From: Luzula sylvatica
Taxonomy: Eukaryota; Streptophyta; Magnoliopsida; Poales; Juncaceae
DNA: 64,000 nucleotides
Reading direction: 5' to 3'
Assembly: GCA_946800325.1 (NCBI GenBank)
Contig: CAMPEJ010000004.1
Span: 1 to 64,000, forward strand
A model generated the notes under the pieces. It ran no database searches, was not told the DNA's origin, and worked only from the letters and a program-made list of their open reading frames with translations. Shown piece after piece: positions 12,628 through 25,736 of this stretch; position 1 is the first letter of the stretch, and the number at the start of each line of letters is the position of its first letter. The translations under genes were made by a program, and so were the position numbers.

Positions 12628-12751
12628 TGTTTGTAAATTTTGGTGAAATGTTATGTGGTAAAAGATACGATTCAAATGATCTCAAAATACGTTATTTGAA
12701 CTCCCCAAAGCATAAACAGATTGTTTTGAATCGAAAAACAAACTTTCTTAG
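12628..12751 (+). repeat. Reference monomer matching the 124-bp consensus
   Basis: I chose this unit as a coordinate reference because it carries the common base at every site I compared. Phase 1 is arbitrary. Landmarks by phase: GTTATGTGG at 24-32; CGATTCAAA at 41-49; GATC at 51-54; TACGTTATTTGAAC at 61-74; CTCCCCAAAGC at 74-84, the only C-rich stretch; TTTGAATCG at 98-106; ACAAACTTTCTTAG at 111-124. It has 36 G or C out of 124 and three CpG sites (41-42, 63-64, 105-106). Common variants are G18A (GGTAAAATG), G30A (TAGTAAAAG), A47C/G/T, C56A, C63T, C76A (CTACCC), G92A (AACAAATTG), T121G (TTTCGTAG) and T14G or T15G (AATTTGGG). Confidence 0.95.
12668..12733. other. Nested inverted repeats (dyads) of the monomer, reference copy
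   Basis: Two exact dyads share their left side. The outer one pairs CGATTCAAA (12668-12676) with TTTGAATCG (12725-12733), 9-bp arms with 48 bp between them. The inner one pairs TTCAAAT (12671-12677) with ATTTGAA (12694-12700), 7-bp arms with a 16-bp loop. Because the unit is tandem, both recur about 516 times. It is known that centromeres lacking CENP-B boxes can be rich in short dyads able to form non-B DNA. That these arms extrude, or bind a protein, is only inference. Confidence 0.8.
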
Positions 12752-12758
12752 TGTTTGT
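12738..12758. other. Short dyad across the monomer junction, reference copy
   Basis: ACAAAC (12738-12743) and GTTTGT (12753-12758) are exact reverse complements separated by 9 bp. The loop holds the frequent T121G variant (TTTCGTAG). The recurrent 1-bp-deleted monomers (TTTAAAATTTT or TTTACAATTTT in place of TTTGTAAATTTT) break the right arm. A 6-bp arm pair is weak evidence on its own; it is listed because it is repeated throughout the array. Confidence 0.6.
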
Positions 12759-15700
12759 AAATTTTGGTGAAATGTTATGTGGTAAAAGATACGATTCAAA
12801 TGATCTCAAAATACGTTATTTGAACTCCCCAAAGCATAAACAGATTGTTTTGAATCGAAAAACAAACTTTCTTAGTGTTTGTAAATTTTGGTGAAATGTT
12901 ATGTGGTACAAGATACGATTCAAATGATCTCAAAATACGTTATTTGAACTCCCCAAAGCATAAACAAATTGTTTTGAATCGAAAAACAAACTTTCTTAGT
13001 GTTTGTAAATTTTGGTAAAATGTTATATGGTAAAAGATACGATTCAAATGATCTCAAAATACGTTATTTGAACTACCCAAATCATAAACAGATTGTTTTG
13101 AATCGAATAACAATCTTTCTTAGTGTTTGTAAATTTTGGTGAAATGTTATGTGGTAAAAGATACGATTCAAATGATCTCAAAATACGTTATTTGAACTCC
13201 CCAAAGCATAAACAGATTGTTTTGAATCGAAAAACAAACTTTCTTAGTGTTTACAATTTTGGTGAAATGTTATGTAGTAAAAGATACGATTCAAATGATC
13301 TCAAAATACGTTATTTTAACTCCCCAAAGCATAAACAGATTGTTTTTAATCGAAAAACAAACTTTCTTAGTGTTTGTAAATTTTGGTGAAATGTTATGTC
13401 GTAAAAGATACGATTCAAATGATCTCAAAATACGTTATTTGAACTCCCCAAAGCATAAACAGATTGTTTTGAATCGAAAAACAAACTGTCTTAGTGTTTG
13501 TAAATTTTGGTGAAATGTTATATGGAAAAAGATACGATTCAAATGATCTCAAAATACGTTATTTGAACTCCCCAAAGCATAAACAAATTGTTTTGAATCG
13601 AAAAACAAACTTTCTTAGTGTTTGTAAATTTTGGTGAAATGTTATGTGGTAAAAGATACGATTCAAATGATCTCAAAATACGTTATTTGAACTCCCCAAA
13701 GCATAAACAGATTGTTTTGAATCGAAAAACAAACTTTCGTAGTGTTTGTAAATTTTGGTGAAATGTTATGTGGTACAAGATACGATTCAAATGATCTCAA
13801 AATACGTTATTTGAACTCCCCAAAGCATAAACAGATTGTTTTGAATCGAAAAACAAACTTTCTTAGTGTTTGTAAATTTTGGTGAAATGTTATGTGGTAA
13901 AAGATACGATTCAAATGATCTCAAAATACGTTATTTGAACTCCCCAAAGCATAAACAAATTGTTTTGGATCGAAAAACAAACTTTCTTAGTGTTTGTAAA
14001 TTTTGGTGAAATGTTATGTAGTAAAAGATACGATTCAAATGATCTCAAAATACGTTATTTGAACTCCCCAAAGCATAAACAGATTGTTTTGAATCGAAAA
14101 ACAAGCTTTCTTAGTGTTTGTAAATTTGTGTGAAATGTTATGTGGTAAAAGATACGATTCAAATGATCTCAAAATACGTTATTTGAACTCCCCAAAGCAT
14201 AAACAGATTGTTTTGAATCGAAAAACAAACTTTCTTAGTGTTTGTAAATTTTGGTGAAATGTTATGTGGTAAAAGATACGATTCAAATGATCTCAAAATA
14301 CGTTATTTGAACTCCCCAAAGCATAAACAGATTGTTTTGAATCGAAAAACAAACTTTCTTAGTGTTTGTAAATTTTGGTGAAATGTTATGTGGTAAAAGA
14401 TACGATTCGAATAATCTAAAAATATGTTATTTGAACTCCCCAAAGCATAAACAAATTGTTTTGAATCGAAAAACAAACTTTCGTAATGTTTGTAAATTTT
14501 GGTGAAATGTTATGTAGTAAAAGATACGATTCCAATGATCTCAAAATACGTTATTTGAACTCCCCAAAGCATAAACAAATTGTTTTGAATCGAAAAACAA
14601 ACTTTCTTAGTGTTTGTAAATTTTGGTAAAATGTTATGTGGTAAAAGATACGATTCAAATGATCTCAAAATACGTTATTTGAACTACCCAAAGCATAAAC
14701 AGATTGTTTTGAATCGAAAAACCAACTTTCTTAGTGTTTGTAAATTTTGGTGAAATGTTATGTGGTAAAAGATACGATTCGAATGATCTCAAAATACGTT
14801 ATTTGAACTCCCCAAAGCATAAACAGATTGTTTTGAATCGAAAAACAAACTTTCTTAGTGTTTAAAATTTTGGTGAAATGTTATGTAGTAAAAGATACGA
14901 TTCAAATGATCTCAAAATACGTTATTTGAACTCCTCAAAGCATAAACAGATTGTTTTGAATCGAAAAACAAACTTTCTTACTGTTTGTAAATTTTGGTGA
15001 AATGTTATGTGGTAAAAGATACGATTCAAATGATCTAAAAATATGTTATTTGAACTCCCCAAAGCATAAACAAATTGTTTTGAATCGAAAAACAAACTTA
15101 CTTAGTGTTTGTAAATTTTGGTGAAATGTTATGTAGTAAAAGATACGATTCAAATGATCTCAAAATACGTTATTTGAACTCCCCAAAGCATAAACAGATT
15201 GTTTTAAATCGAAAAACAAACTTTCTTAGTGTTTGTAAATTTGGGTGAAATGTTATGTGGTAAAAGATACGATTCAAATGATCTCAAAATACATTATTTG
15301 AACTCCCCAAAGCATAAACAAATTGTTTTGAATCGAAAAACAAACTTTCTTAGTGTTTGTAAATTTTGGTAAAATGTTATGTGGTAAAATATACGATTCA
15401 AATGATCTCAAAATACGTTATTTGAACTCCCCAAAGCATAAACAGATTGTTTTGAATCGAAAAACAAACTTTCTTAGTGTTTGTAAATTTTGGTGAAATA
15501 TTATGTGGTAAAAGATACGATTCAAATGATCTCAAAATAAGTTATTTTAACTCCCCAAAGCATAAACAGATTGTTTTGAATCGAAAAACAAACTTTCGTA
15601 GTGTTTGTAAATTTTGGTGAAATGTTATGTGGTACAAGATACGATTCAAATGATCTCAAAATACGTTATTTGAACTCCCCAAAGCATAAACAAATTGTTT

Positions 15701-17830
15701 TGAATCGAAAAACAAACTTTCTTAGTGTTTGTAAATTTTGGTAAAATGTTATGTGGCAAAAGATACGATTCAAATGATCTCGAAATACGTTATTTGAACT
15801 CCCCAAAGCATAAACAGATTGTTTTGAATCGAAAAACAAACTTTCTTAGTGTTTGTAAATTTGGGTGAAATGTTATGTGGTAAAAGATACGATTCAAATG
15901 ATCTCAAAATACGTTATTTGAACTCCCCAAAGCATAAACAGATTGTTTTGAATCGAAAAACAAACTTTCTTAGTGTTTGTAAATTTTGGTGAAATGTTAT
16001 GTGGTAAAAGATACGATTCAAATGATCTCAAAATACGTTATTTGAACTCCCCAAAGCATAAACAGATTGTTTTGAATCGAAAAACAAACTTTCTTAGTGT
16101 TTAAAATTTTGGTGAAATGTTATGTAGTAAAAGGTACGATTCAATTGATCTCAAAATACGTTATTTGAACTCCCCAAAGCATAAACAGATTGTTTTGAAT
16201 CGAAAAACAAACTTTCTTACTGTTTGTAAATTTTGGTGAAATGTTATGTGGTACAAGATACGATTCAAATGAAGTCAAAATACGTTATTTGAACTCCCCA
16301 AAGCATAAACCGATTGTTTTGAATCGAAAAACAAACTTTCTTAGTGTTTGTAAATTTCGGTGAAATGTTATGTGGTAAAAGATACGATTCGAATGATCTC
16401 AAAATACGTTATTTGAACTCCCCAAAGCATAAACAGATTGTTTTGAATCGAAAAACAAACTTTCTTAGTGTTTGTAAATTTTGGTGAAATGTTATCTGGA
16501 AAAATATACGATTCAAATTATCTCAAAATACGTTATTTGAACTCCCCAAAGCATAAACAGATTGTTTTGAATCGAAAAACAAACTTTCTTAGTGTTTGTA
16601 AATTTTGGTGAAATGTTATGTGGTAAAAGAAACGATTCTAATGATCTCAAAATACGTTATTTGAACTCCCCAAAGCATAAACAGATTGTTTTGAATCGAA
16701 AAACAAACTTTCTTAGTGTTTGTAAATTTTGGTGAAATGTTATGTGGTAAAAGATACGATTCAAATGATCTCAAAATACGTTATTTGAACTCCCCAAAGC
16801 ATAAACAGATTGTTTTGAATCGAAAAACAAACTTTCTTAGTGTTTGTAAATTTTGGTGAAATATTATGTGGTAAAAGATACGATTCAAATGATCTCAAAA
16901 TACGTTATTTGAACTCCCCAAAGCATAAACAGATTGTTTTGAATCGAAAAACAAACTTTCTTAGTGTTTAAAATTTTGGTGAAATGTTATGTAGTAAAAG
17001 GTACGATTCGAATGATCTCAAAATACGTTATTTGAACTCCCCAAAGCATAAACAGATTGTTTTGAATCGAAAAACATACTTTCTTACTGTTTGTAAATTT
17101 TGGTGAAATGTTATGTGGTAAAAGATACGATTCGAATGATCTCAAAATACGTTATTTGAACTCCCCAAAGCATAAACAGATTGTTTTGAATCGAAAAACA
17201 AACTTTCGTAGTGTTTGTAAATTTTGGTGAAATCTTATGTGGTAAAAGATACGATTCAAATGATGTCAAAATACGTTATTTGAACTCCCCAAAGCATAAA
17301 CAAATTGTTTTGAATCGAAAAACAAACTTTCTTAGTGTTTGTAAATTTGGGTGATATGTTATGTGGTAAAAGATACGATTCAAATGATCTCAAAATACGT
17401 TATTTGAACTCCCCAAAGCATAAACAAATTGTTTTGAATCGAAAAACAAACTTTCTTAGTGTTTGTAAATTTTGGTGAAATGTTATGTGGTAAAAGATAC
17501 GATTCGAATGATCTAAAAATAGGTTATTTGAACTCCCCAAAGCATAAACAAATTGTTTTGAATCGAAAAACAAACTTTCGTAGTGTTTGTAAATTTTGGT
17601 GAAATGTTATGTAGTAAAAGATACGATTCCAATGATCTCAAAATACGTTATTTGAACTCCCCAAAGCATAAACAAATTGTTTTGAATCGAAAAACAAACT
17701 TTCTTAGTGTTAGTAAATTTTGGTAAAATGTTATGTGGTAAAAGATACGATTCAAATGATCTCAAAATACGTTATTTGAACTCCCCAAAGCATAAACAGA
17801 TTGTTTTGAATCGAAAAACAAACTTTCTTA

Positions 17831-18342
17831 GTGTTTGTAAATTTTGGTGAAATGTTATCTGGAAAAATATACGATTCAAATTATCTCAAAATACGTTATT
17901 TGAACTCCCCAAAGCATAAACAGATTGTTTTGAATCGAAAAACAAACTTTCGTAGTGTTTGTAAATTTTGGTGAAATGTTATGTGGTAAAAGATACGATT
18001 CAAATGATCTCAAAATACGTTATTTGAACTCCCCAAAGCATAAACAGATTGTTTTGAATCGAAAAACAAACTTTCTTAGTGTTTGTAAATTTTGGTGAAA
18101 TGTTATCTGGAAAAATATACGATTCAAATTATCTCAAAATACGTTATTTGAACTCCCCAAAGCATAAACAGATTGTTTTGAATCGAAAAACAAACTTTCT
18201 TAGTGTTTGTAAATTTTGGTGAAATGTTATGTGGTAAAAGAAACGATTCTAATGATCTCAAAATACGTTATTTGAACTCCCCAAAGCATAAACAGATTGT
18301 TTTGAATCGAAAAACAAACTTTCTTAGTGTTTGTAAATTTTG
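17831..18342 (+). repeat. Four monomers joining the two Block B copies
   Basis: TATCTGGAAA monomers stand at 17856 and 18104, and about 17940-18350 matches 18560-18970 at 620 bp (5 monomers). The same TATCTGGAAA plus AAACGATTCT pairing also occurs at 16493-16630. The junction is thus itself made of locally copied monomers, as expected if unequal exchange joined the blocks here. Confidence 0.65.
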
Positions 18343-21300
18343 GTGAAATGTTATGTGGTAAAAGATACGATTCAAATGATCTAAAAATACATTATTTGAA
18401 CTCCCCAAAGCATAAACAAATTGTTTTGAATCGAAAAACAAACTTTCTTAGTGTTTGTAAATTTTGGTAAAATGTTATGTGGTAAAAGATACGATTCAAA
18501 TTATCTCAAAATACGTTATTTGAACTCCCCAAAGCATAAACAGATTGTTTTGAATCGAAAAACAAACTTTCGTAGTGTTTGTAAATTTTGGTGAAATGTT
18601 ATGTGGTAAAAGATACGATTCAAATGATCTCAAAATACGTTATTTGAACTCCCCAAAGCATAAACAGATTGTTTTGAATCGAAAAACAAACTTTCTTAGT
18701 GTTTGTAAATTTTGGTGAAATGTTATCTGGAAAAATATACGATTCAAATTATCTCAAAATACGTTATTTGAACTCCCCAAAGCATAAACAGATTGTTTTG
18801 AATCGAAAAACAAACTTTCTTAGTGTTTGTAAATTTTGGTGAAATGTTATGTGGTAAAAGAAACGATTCTAATGATCTCAAAATACGTTATTTGAACTCC
18901 CCAAAGCATAAACAGATTGTTTTGAATCGAAAAACAAACTTTCTTAGTGTTTGTAAATTTTGGTGAAATGTTATGTGGTAAAAGATACGATTCAAATGAT
19001 CTCAAAATACGTTATTTGAACTCCCCAAAGCATAAACAGATTGTTTTGAATCGAAAAACAAACTTTCTTAGTGTTGGTAAATTTTGGTGAAATGTTATGT
19101 GGTAAAAGATACGATTCAAATGATCTCAAAATACGTTATTTGAACTCCCCAAAGCATAAACATATTGTTTTGAATCGAAAAACAAACTTTCTTAGTGTTT
19201 CTAAATTTTGGTGAAATGTTATGTGGTAAAAGATACGATTCAAATGATCTGAAAATACGTTATTTGAACTCCCCAAAGCATAAACAGATTGTTTTGAATC
19301 GAAAAACAAACTGTCTTAGTGTTTGTAAATTTTGGTGAAATGTTATCTGGAAAAAGATACGATTCAAATGATCTCAAAATACGTTATTTGAACTCCCCAA
19401 AGCATAAACAAATTGTTTTGAATCGAAAAAAAAAACTTTCTTAGTGTTTGTAAATTTTGGTGAAATGTTATGTCGTAAAAGATACGATTCAAATGATCTC
19501 AAAATACGTTATTTGAACTCCCCAAAGCATAAACAGATTGTTTTGAATAGAAAAACAAACTTTCTTAGTGTTTGTAAATTTTGGTGAAATGTTATGTGGC
19601 AAAAGATACGATTCAAATGATCTCAAAATACGTTATTTGAACTCCCCAAAGCATAAACAGATTGTTTTGAATCGAAAAACAAACTTTCTTAGTGTTTGTA
19701 AATTTTGGTGAAATGTTATGTCGTAAAAGATACGATTCAAATGATCTCAAAATACGTTATTTGAACTCCCCAAAGCATAAACAGATTGTTTTGAATAGAA
19801 AAACAAACTTTCTTAGTGTTTGTAAATTTTGGTGAAATGTTATGTGGCAAAAGATACGATTCAAATGATCTCAAAATACGTTATTTGAACTCCCCAAAGC
19901 ATAAACAAATTGTTTTGAATCGAAAAACAAACTTTCTTAGTGTTTGTAAATTTTGGTGAAATGTTATGTGGTAAAAGATACGATTCAAATGATCTCAAAA
20001 TACGTTATTTGAACTCCCCAAAGCATAAACAGATTGTTTTGAATCGAAAAACAAACTTTCTTAGTGTTTGTAAATTTTGGTGAAATGTTATGTGGTAAAA
20101 GATACGATTCAAATGATCTCAAAATACGTTATTTGAACTCCCCAAAGCATAAACAGATTGTTTTGAATCGAAAAACAAACTTTCTTAGTGTTTGTAAATT
20201 TTGGTGAAATGTTATGTGGTACAAGATACGATTCAAATGATCTCAAAATACGTTATTTGAACTCCCCAAAGCATAAACAAATTGTTTTGAATCGAAAAAC
20301 AAACTTTCTTAGTGTTTGTAAATTTTGGTAAAATGTTATATGGTAAAAGATACGATTCAAAAGATCTCAAAATACGTTATTTGAACTACCCAAATCATAA
20401 ACAGATTGTTTTGAATCGAAAAACAAACTTTCTTAGTGTTTGTAAATTTTGGTGAAATGTTATGTGGTAAAAGATACGATTCAAATGATCTCAAAATACG
20501 TTATTTGAACTCCCCAAAGCATAAACAGATTGTTTTGAATCGAAAAACAAACTTTCTTAGTGTTTACAATTTTGGTGAAATGTTATGTAGTAAAAGATAC
20601 GATTCAAATGATCTCAAAATACGTTATTTTAACTCCCCAAAGCATAAACAGATTGTTTTTAATCGAAAAACAAACTTTCTTAGTGTTTGTAAATTTTGGT
20701 GAAATGTTATGTCGTAAAAGATACGATTCAAATGATCTCAAAATACGTTATTTGAACTCCCCAAAGCATAAACAGATTGTTTTGAATCGAAAAACAAACT
20801 GTCTTAGTGTTTGTAAATTTTGGTGAAATGTTATATGGAAAAAGATACGATTCAAATGATCTCAAAATACGTTATTTGAACTCCCCAAAGCATAAACAAA
20901 TTGTTTTGAATCGAAAAACAAACTTTCTTAGTGTTTGTAAATTTTGGTGAAATGTTATGTGGTAAAAGATACGATTCAAATGATCTCAAAATACGTTATT
21001 TGAACTCCCCAAAGCATAAACAGATTGTTTTGAATCGAAAAACAAACTTTCGTAGTGTTTGTAAATTTTGGTGAAATGTTATGTGGTACAAGATACGATT
21101 CAAATGATCTCAAAATACGTTATTTGAACTCCCCAAAGCATAAACAGATTGTTTTGAATCGAAAAACAAACTTTCTTAGTGTTTGCAAATTTTGGTGAAA
21201 TGTTATGTGGTAAAAGATACGATTCAAATGATCTCAAAATACGTTAATTGAACTCCCCAAAGCATAAACAAATTGTTTTGGATCGAAAAACAAACTTTCT

Positions 21301-24300
21301 TAGTGTTTGTAAATTTTGGTGAAATGTTATGTAGTAAAAGATACGATTCAAATGATCTCAAAATACGTTATTTGAACTCCCCAAAGCATAAACAGATTGT
21401 TTTGAATCGAAAAACAAGCTTTCTTAGTGTTTGTAAATTTGTGTGAAATGTTATGTGGTAAAAGATACGATTCAAATGATCTCAAAATACGTTATTTGAA
21501 CTCCCCAAAGCATAAACAGATTGTTTTGAATCGAAAAACAAACTTTCTTAGTGTTTGTAAATTTTGGTGAAATGTTATGTGGTAAAAGATACGATTCAAA
21601 TGATCTCAAAATACGTTATTTGAACTCCCCAAAGCATAAACAGATTGTTTTGAATCGAAAAACAAACTTTCTTAGTGTTTGTAAATTTTGGTGAAATGTT
21701 ATGTGGTAAAAGATACGATTCGAATAATCTAAAAATATGTTATTTGAACTCCCCAAAGCATAAACAAATTGTTTTGAATCGAAAAACAAACTTTCGTAAT
21801 GTTTGTAAATTTTGGTGAAATGTTATGTAGTAAAAGATACGATTCCAATGATCTCAAAATACGTTATTTGAACTCCCCAAAGCATAAACAAATTGTTTTG
21901 AATCGAAAAACAAACTTTCTTAGTGTTTGTAAATTTTGGTAAAATGTTATGTGGTAAAAGATACGATTCAAATGATCTCAAAATACGTTATTTGAACTAC
22001 CCAAAGCATAAACAGATTGTTTTGAATCGAAAAACCAACTTTCTTAGTGTTTGTAAATTTTGGTGAAATGTTATGTGGTAAAAGATACGATTCGAATGAT
22101 CTCAAAATACGTTATTTGAACTCCCCAAAGCATAAACAGATTGTTTTGAATCGAAAAACAAACTTTCTTAGTGTTTAAAATTTTGGTGAAATGTTATGTA
22201 GTAAAAGATACGATTCAAATGATCTCAAAATACGTTATTTGAACTCCCCAAAGCATAAACAGATTGTTTTGAATCGAAAAACAAACTTTCTTACTGTTTG
22301 TAAATTTTGGTGAAATGTTATGTGGTAAAAGATACGATTCAAATGATCTAAAAATATGTTATTTAACTCCCCAAAGCATAAACAAATTGTTTTGAATCGA
22401 AAAACAAACTTACTTAGTGTTTGTAAATTTTGGTGAAATGTTATGTAGTAAAAGATACGATTCAAATGATCTCAAAATACGTTATTTGAACTCCCCAAAG
22501 CATAAACAGATTGTTTTAAATCGAAAAACAAACTTTCTTAGTGTTTGTAAATTTGGGTGAAATGTTATGTGGTAAAAGATACGATTCAAATGATCTCAAA
22601 ATACATTATTTGAACTCCCCAAAGCATAAACAAATTGTTTTGAATCGAAAAACAAACTTTCTTAGTGTTTGTAAATTTTGGTAAAATGTTATGTGGTAAA
22701 ATATACGATTCAAATGATCTCAAAATACGTTATTTGAACTCCCCAAAGCATAAACAGATTGTTTTGAATCGAAAAACAAACTTTCTTAGTGTTTGTAAAT
22801 TTTGGTGAAATATTATGTGGTAAAAGATACGATTCAAATGATCTCAAAATACGTTATTTTAACTCCCCAAAGCATAAACAGATTGTTTTGAATCGAAAAA
22901 CAAACTTTCGTAGTGTTTGTAAATTTTGGTGAAATGTTATGTGGTACAAGATACGATTCAAATGATCTCAAAATACGTTATTTGAACTCCCCAAAGCATA
23001 AACAAATTGTTTTGAATCGAAAAACAAACTTTCTTAGTGTTTGTAAATTTTGGTAAAATGTTATGTGGTAAAAGATACGATTCAAATGATCTCGAAATAC
23101 GTTATTTGAACTCCCCAAAGCATAAACAGATTGTTTTGAATCGAAAAACAAACTTTCTTAGTGTTTGTAAATTTGGGTGAATTGTTATGTGGTAAAAGAT
23201 ACGATTCAAATGATCTCAAAATACGTTATTTGAACTCCCCAAAGCATAAACAGATTGTTTTGAATCGAAAAACAAACTTTCTTAGTGTTTGTAAATTTTG
23301 GTGAAATGTTATGTGGTACAAGATACGATTCAAATGAAGTCAAAATACGTTATTTGAACTCCCCAAAGCATAAACCGATTGTTTTGAATCGAAAAACAAA
23401 CTTTCTTAGTGTTTGTAAATTTCGGTGAAATGTTATGTGGTAAAAGATACGATTCGAATGATCTCAAAATACGTTATTTGAACTCCCCAAAGCATAAACA
23501 GATTGTTTTGAATCGAAAAACAAACTTTCTTACTGTTTGTAAATTTTGGTGAAATGTTATGTGGTACAAGATACGATTCAAATGATCTCAAAATACGTTA
23601 TTTGAACTCCCCAAAGCATAAACCGATTGTTTTGAATCGAAAAACAAACTTTCTTAGTGTTTGTAAATTTGGGTGAAATGTTATGTGGTAAAAGATACGA
23701 TTCAAATGATCTCAAAATACATTATTTGAACTCCCCAAAGCATAAACAGATTGTTTTGAATCGAAAAACAAACTTTCTTACTGTTTGTAAATTTTGGTGA
23801 AATGTTATGTGGTAAAAGATACGATTCAAATGATCTCCAAATACGTTATTTGAACTCCCCAAAGCATAAACAGATTGTTTTGAATCGAAAAACAAACTGT
23901 CTTAGTGTTTGTAAATTTTGGTGAAATGTTATGTGGTAAAAGGTACGATTCAAATGATCTCAAAATACGTTATTTGAACTCCCCAAAGCATAAACAGATT
24001 GTTTTGAATCGAAAAACAAACTTTCTTAGTGTTTGTAAATTTTGGTAAAATGTTATGTGGTAAAAGATACGATTCAAATGATCTCAAAATACGTTATTTG
24101 AACTCCCCAAAGCATAAACAGATTGTTTTGAATCGAAAAACAAACTTTCTTAGTGTTTGTAAATTTTGGTGAAATGTTATGTGGTAAAAGATACGATTCA
24201 AATGATCTCAAAATACGTTATTTGAACTCCCCAAAGCATAAACAGATTGTTTTGAATCGAAAAACAAACTTTCTTAGTGTTTAAAATTTTGGTGAAATGT

Positions 24301-25143
24301 TATGTAGTAAAAGGTACGATTCAATTGATCTCAAAATACGTTATTTGAACTCCCCAAAGCATAAACAGATTGTTTTGAATCGAAAAACAAACTTTCTTAC
24401 TGTTTGTAAATTTTGGTGAAATGTTATGTGGTAAAAGATACGATTCGAATGATCTCAAAATACGTTATTTGAACTCCCCAAAGCATAAACAGATTGTTTT
24501 GAATCGAAAAACAAACTTTCGTAGTGTTTGTAAATTTTGGTGAAATCTTATGTGGTAAAAGATACGATTCAAATGATGTCAAAATACGTTATTTGAACTC
24601 CCCAAAGCATAAACAAATTGTTTTGAATCGAAAAACAAACTTTCTTAGTGTTTGTAAATTTGGGTGATATGTTATGTGGTAAAAGATACGATTCAAATGA
24701 TCTCAAAATACGTTATTTGAACTCCCCAAAGCATAAACAAATTGTTTTGAATCGAAAAACAAACTTTCTTAGTGTTTGTAAATTTTGGTGAAATGTTATG
24801 TGGTAAAAGATACGATTCGAATGATCTAAAAATAGGTTATTTGAACTCCCCAAAGCATAAACAAATTGTTTTGAATCGAAGAACAAACTTTCGTAGTGTT
24901 TGTAAATTTTGGTGAAATGTTATGTAGTAAACGATACGATTCCAATGATCTCAAAATACGTTATTTGAACTCCCCAAAGCATAAACAAATTGTTTTGAAT
25001 CGAAAAACAAACTTTCTTAGTGTTAGTAAATTTTGGTAAAATGTTATGTGGTAAAAGATACGATTCAAATGATCTCAAAATACGTTATTTGAACTCCCCA
25101 AAGCATAAACAGATTGTTTTGAATCGAAAAACAAACTTTCTTA
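18343..25143 (+). repeat. Block B (about 55 monomers), copy 2
   Basis: This is the second copy of 11030-17830. Private changes include the A10 run at 19426-19435, AAAAGATCTC near 20359, TTAATTGAAC near 21245, TTTGCAAATT near 21184, a 1-bp deletion TTATTTAACTCC near 22372, and GGTGAATTG near 23177. The local order between about 23290 and 24010 differs from copy 1; the GGTACAAG plus GAAGTC monomer found at 16251 sits at 23316 here, a shift of two monomers. Confidence 0.9.
19426..19435 (+). repeat. A10 homopolymer from C-to-A change plus 1-bp insertion
   Basis: The monomer normally reads five A, C, three A before CTTTC. Here the C is A and one A is added, giving ten A in a row. The partner position in Block B copy 1 (near 12118) is normal, so the change is younger than the duplication or is a base-calling error in a homopolymer. 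Confidence 0.7.
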
Positions 25144-25736
25144 GTGTTTGTAAATTTTGGTGAAATGTTATGTGGTAAAAGATACGATTCGAATGATCTA
25201 AAAATATGTTATTTGAACTCCCCAATGTATAAACAAATTGTTTTGGATCGAAAAACAAACTTTCTTAGTGTTTGTAAATTTTGGTGAAATGTTATGTAGT
25301 AAAAGATACGATTCAAATGATCTCAAAATACGTTATTTGAACTCCCCAAAGCATAAACAGATTGTTTTGAATCGAAAAACAAACTTTCTTAGTGTTTGTA
25401 AATTTGGGTGAAATGTTATGTGGTAAAAGATACGATTCAAATGATCTCAAAATACGTTATTTGAACTCCCCAAAGCATAAACAAATTGTTTTGAATCGAA
25501 AAACAAACTTTCTTAGTGTTTGTAAATTTTGGTAAAATGTTATGTGGTAAAATATAGGATTCAAATGATCTCAAAATACGTTATTTGAACTCCCCAAAGC
25601 ATAAACAGATTGTTTTGAATCGAAAAACAAACTTTCTTAGTGTTTGTAAATTTTGGTGAAATGTTATGTGGTAAAAGATACGATTCAAATGATCTCAAAA
25701 TACGTTATTTGAACTCCCCAAAGCATAAACAGATTG

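Larger units (their letters stand above)
11030..17830 (+). repeat. Block B (about 55 monomers), copy 1
   Basis: It aligns with 18343-25143 at an offset of 7313 bp (59 monomers minus 3). Paired markers: TATCTGGAAA 11411/18724, TTTACAATTTTGG near 13249/20562, AATCTTATG 17231/24544, GTGATATG 17351/24664, AGGTTAT 17521/24834 and GTTAGTAAA near 17711/25024. A 1-bp insertion at about 12016 (AATTTTTGG) is private to this copy. The part from about 15980 to 16700 does not match the other copy in order and was rearranged in one of them. Confidence 0.9.

Noticed and set aside
12725..12751. CENP-B box
   Set aside because: The TTCG-like core can be seen only in the TTTCGTAG and TTCGAA variants, and none is followed by the ANNCGGG half of the box.
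17831..18342. Mobile element or foreign insertion at the Block B junction
   Set aside because: The sequence stays in satellite phase, and there are no terminal repeats, target-site duplications or non-satellite bases.
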